Shown here one piece after another: positions 5,713 to 8,450 of a stretch of DNA of 8,450 nucleotides. Origin of the DNA: Bacteroidales bacterium Bact_20 (GTDB lineage Bacteria; Bacteroidota; Bacteroidia; Bacteroidales; DTU049); contig LUZL01000266.1 in NCBI GenBank assembly GCA_001603615.1, positions 1-8,450 of the forward strand, written 5' to 3'. A program made the translations under genes and the position numbers. The notes under the pieces were generated by a model. The model made no database searches and had not been told where the DNA came from. It worked only from the letters and a program-made list of their open reading frames with translations. Numbering within the stretch: the first letter of the stretch is position 1; each line of letters opens with the position of its first letter.

Positions 5713-8450
5713 TTACACCTCTATCATTTTATCTTCTTCCATGTCGTAGAGCTCATTATTTATTATCTCTTCATTATCAGTGTCTACATTTATTATAGTT
5801 TCTATATAATCTTTTAAGAATGAATTATAAATTTTAATAGAGGTAATACATTTAATATTTTCTAATTCATTAATTATCTGATTAGAAACAGTTTTTCCTA
5901 ATTTGAGACATAGATTTTTGCCATTAGTATTAATGTTAAAAAATAAAGTATTTTTTCCTTCAAGGTTTTCAATTAATTCAAGTACTTTTAGCCAATCCTC
6001 ATCAGTAGGTTCCTGTAGTGAGATGATGATTTTAGCTTTATCAAAAGCTTTTTGTATATCTTCTATAGTATAGATACTATTAACAGACAAGAAAGCTTGA
6101 TTGGAATTTTTATTAATTTGCCATTTGCCAAGGAAAAAATAAGGATTATCTAATTTTAGTAAAGACTGAGCATAGCTGAAATCATTTCTAAAAAATCTAA
6201 GAGAATAATTAGCATTAAAATCAGAAACTTCAGCTATTAGAAAAGGATTACCATTTTTATCATTTCTAGATTGCAGTGATTGTACTAATCCGCCAAAGAA
6301 AATTTGTTTACCATCTTCTGTAGTTTTACTAATATCGCTTAGATTATTTGTTGTAAAAAATCTCAATAAATGTTTTATAGGATCTAAAGGATGACCAGAG
6401 AGGTAAAAATCTAATGCTTCATGTTCTTTTTCTATTAAAGTTTTATAATCCCATTCATCGCAATCTGGCATTGGGAATTCAGAGACTATTTCTTCATCAC
6501 CAAACAGGCTAGCAGTAGCATTGTGCGAAGATTGATAATCATTAGCAAAACGTAGCAATCTATCTACAGAATTTTCATTATTATCGTAAACATAAAAAAA
6601 TTGAGATCTTTTAAGTTTAAGGCTATCAAAAGCACCTGCCTGAGCTAGAGCTTCTACGACTCTTTTATTTATAGATTTAGAACCTATGCGGCGAGCAAAA
6701 TCAGTAATATTTTTAAAAGGACCATTGGCTTCTCTCTCTATCATGATAGCTTCTGCACCGATATTTCCGACATTTTTTATACTATTTAAACCGAAACGAA
6801 TAGTTTTATCATTTATTACAGTGAAATTAGTATTAGATTCATTGATATCTGGGCCGAGCACCTTGATACCAAGTCTATCGCATTCGCTGAGCATTTTATT
6901 GAGTTCATTTAGGCTAGTATGTGTCAATACACTAGCCATAAATTCAGCAGTGTAGTTAGCTTTCAGAAAAGCAGTTTGGTACGAGATGATAGAATAAGCC
7001 ACAGAATGAGATTTATTAAAGCCATAGTTCCCAAACTGAGCCATATCATCATATACTTTTTCAGCTATTTCCTTAGAAATATTATTTTTTACACAACCAT
7101 CAATAAATTTTACTTTCATTTGTTGAATGAGTTCAGGGATTTTCTTTCCCATAGCTTTTCGTAGAGTATCAGCTTCAGCTTTAGAGAAACCAGCCATTTT
7201 TTCACTTAATTGCATTATTTGCTCTTGATAGATCATTATACCATAAGTGTCTTCTAGTACCTCGGCCATTATTTTATGATGGTATTTGATAGGTTCTTGA
7301 CCATTTTTTCGTTTAATATAGCTAGGAATATATGACATAGGACCAGGTCTATATAGTGCATTCATAGCTACCAGATCATCTATGACAGTAGGTTTCAGAT
7401 CTTTTAGATATTTTTGCATACCAGGAGACTCAAATTGGAAAACTGCCACTGTAGATCCATTTTGATATAATTCGAAAGTTTTTTTATCATTTAAAGGAAT
7501 ATCATCAATATCTAATTTGATTTTTTTTCGTTTATAAATAATCTCAAGGGTATCTTTGATGATAGATAAAGTTTTGAGTCCTAGGAAGTCCATCTTTAGC
7601 ATACCAGCTTTTTCTATATCTTTACCTTCGAATTGTACCACTGGGATGGGAGAATCTTTAGCCTGAGCTATAGGTACGAAGTCTGTAATATCTGATGGGC
7701 TGATAATGACACCACAAGCATGCACACCTGTAGATCTCACATTACCTTCTAGAGTCATAGCTATGTTGATCACTTGCTTAGCTTCTAAGTCTTCGTCATA
7801 CAATTGTTTGAATTCTGGTGACTCTTCTAAAGCTTTACTAAGTGTGGTGCCAGGACGAGCAGGAATGAGTTTAGCTATTTTATCTGCTTTAGTGAGAGGA
7901 ATGCCTTTTACACGACAAACGTCTCTAATAGCCATACGTGCTTGCATAGTCTGGAAAGATACTATCTGTGCTACTCTGTCACTACCATATTTTTCTATTA
8001 CATAGTTTAAGACACTTTGCCTACCAGCATCATCGAAATCTACATCTATATCAGGCATAGATATACGTTCTGGATTTAGAAATCTCTCGAATAGAAGTTT
8101 ATACCTTAGAGGTTCTACATTTGTGATGCCTATACAATAAGACACTATAGAGCCTGGAGCAGATCCACGTCCTGGACCTACTAATACACCCATTTGTCTA
8201 GCAGCTTTGATGTAATCTACTACAATGAGAAAATATCCTGCAAAGCCCATTTTTTTTATTACTTCTAGCTCATATTCTATTCTTTCATTCACTTCTTCTG
8301 GTATAGGATCGCCATATTTAGTTTTAGCACCTTCAAAAGTAAGAAATGATAAATAGTCAAAATCATCAATGAAATTATCTGGTAGAGTATATTTAGGTAA
8401 AATAATATCATTTTCTATAGAGTAAAGTTCTACTTTTTCAGCTATTTCTA
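5713..8450 (-). CDS. dnaE: DNA polymerase III alpha subunit, C-terminal 911 residues (5' end outside window)
   Basis: This is the catalytic subunit of the replicative polymerase, which extends DNA at the replication fork. The frame runs to the window edge. Residue numbers here count from the first complete codon at 8448. The palm holds GRGSAPGS (about 93-100) and PDIDVDF with catalytic Asp133 and Asp135; the third Asp is in MDFLGLKTL (D287). Then come FRPGP-like ALYRPGP, YQEQIMQ, LRKAMGKK and YGFNKSHSVAYS, all typical of the fingers region. INKRVVEALAQAGAFD is the helix-hairpin-helix part, FYLSGHPLD follows, and the FFGGLVQSL...LRFFRNDF region is the OB fold. The C-terminus ends in an acidic tail. 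All three catalytic acids are present. The missing N-terminal part should contain the PHP domain. The usual clamp-binding QxxLF is here TASLF (6502-6516), lacking the Gln. The gene converges on the accessory cluster, and no clear terminator is visible after its stop. Confidence 0.97.
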   Translation of the reverse strand, partial: EIAEKVELYSIENDIILPKYTLPDNFIDDFDYLSFLTFEGAKTKYGDPIPEEVNERIEYELEVIKKMGFAGYFLIVVDYIKAARQMGVLVGPGRGSAPGSIVSYCIGITNVEPLRYKLLFERFLNPERISMPDIDVDFDDAGRQSVLNYVIEKYGSDRVAQIVSFQTMQARMAIRDVCRVKGIPLTKADKIAKLIPARPGTTLSKALEESPEFKQLYDEDLEAKQVINIAMTLEGNVRSTGVHACGVIISPSDITDFVPIAQAKDSPIPVVQFEGKDIEKAGMLKMDFLGLKTLSIIKDTLEIIYKRKKIKLDIDDIPLNDKKTFELYQNGSTVAVFQFESPGMQKYLKDLKPTVIDDLVAMNALYRPGPMSYIPSYIKRKNGQEPIKYHHKIMAEVLEDTYGIMIYQEQIMQLSEKMAGFSKAEADTLRKAMGKKIPELIQQMKVKFIDGCVKNNISKEIAEKVYDDMAQFGNYGFNKSHSVAYSIISYQTAFLKANYTAEFMASVLTHTSLNELNKMLSECDRLGIKVLGPDINESNTNFTVINDKTIRFGLNSIKNVGNIGAEAIMIEREANGPFKNITDFARRIGSKSINKRVVEALAQAGAFDSLKLKRSQFFYVYDNNENSVDRLLRFANDYQSSHNATASLFGDEEIVSEFPMPDCDEWDYKTLIEKEHEALDFYLSGHPLDPIKHLLRFFTTNNLSDISKTTEDGKQIFFGGLVQSLQSRNDKNGNPFLIAEVSDFNANYSLRFFRNDFSYAQSLLKLDNPYFFLGKWQINKNSNQAFLSVNSIYTIEDIQKAFDKAKIIISLQEPTDEDWLKVLELIENLEGKNTLFFNINTNGKNLCLKLGKTVSNQIINELENIKCITSIKIYNSFLKDYIETIINVDTDNEEIINNELYDMEEDKMIEV

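Noticed and set aside
6686..7164. Plus-strand open frames inside dnaE
   Set aside because: They are opposite conserved DnaE motifs and have no plausible domain.
1..8450. CRISPR array, tRNA, rRNA or insertion sequence
   Set aside because: No regular spaced repeats, no tRNA-like or rRNA segments and no transposase or terminal inverted repeats were found by reading.

Overview
The window is AT-rich DNA that most likely comes from a member of the Bacteroidota. Three things point there: the RHS core wording (YHPDHLGSA, QYLPFGE, KFTAKELDNET, YFGARYYDSDLSVWLSVDPL, MYCVGNP), the stand-alone NLVxNGSFE...DYLNRCW secreted protein at 4623-5495, and a long DnaE with Bacteroidota-like features. No ribosomal RNA or other marker is present, so a finer placement is not possible.

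Layout. Positions 1-78 hold no recognisable gene. From about 79 to 1047 lies the C-terminal tip of an RHS polymorphic toxin without the long YD-repeat shell. A GC-richer core segment (about 45% GC by hand count over 181-420) leads into an AT-rich variable domain (about 28% over 421-660) with a candidate zincin-like HEVAE motif. Its last 11 bases overlap the first of three tandem paralogous genes (1037-1573, 1663-2226, 2243-2800). These encode small proteins with signal peptides and a CxxC motif, and they are the best candidates for the matching immunity factors. A repeat and terminator-like block follows (2801-3007). Then come a membrane-anchored 131-aa protein (3008-3403), a 24-codon RHS core scrap (3433-3507), a lipoprotein (3531-4028), a diverged possible relative of the triplet (4103-4630), and a secreted carbohydrate-binding-like protein (4623-5495). 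A second, more decayed possible RHS scrap lies at 5518-5709. The rest, on the minus strand, is the 3' part of dnaE (5713-8450), a core replication gene running off the window.

Interpretation. The left 5.7 kb reads as an accessory RHS cassette array. One toxin tip survives with its immunity genes, and further candidate immunity genes sit beside remnants of other RHS tips whose toxin parts are gone. Each toxin tip would act in a neighbouring cell or compartment. The small secreted or membrane proteins would protect the producer at the envelope. The toxin-immunity assignment rests on gene order, the translational overlap and family precedent, not on recognition of a characterised immunity domain. 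The dnaE end marks the return to chromosomal housekeeping DNA.
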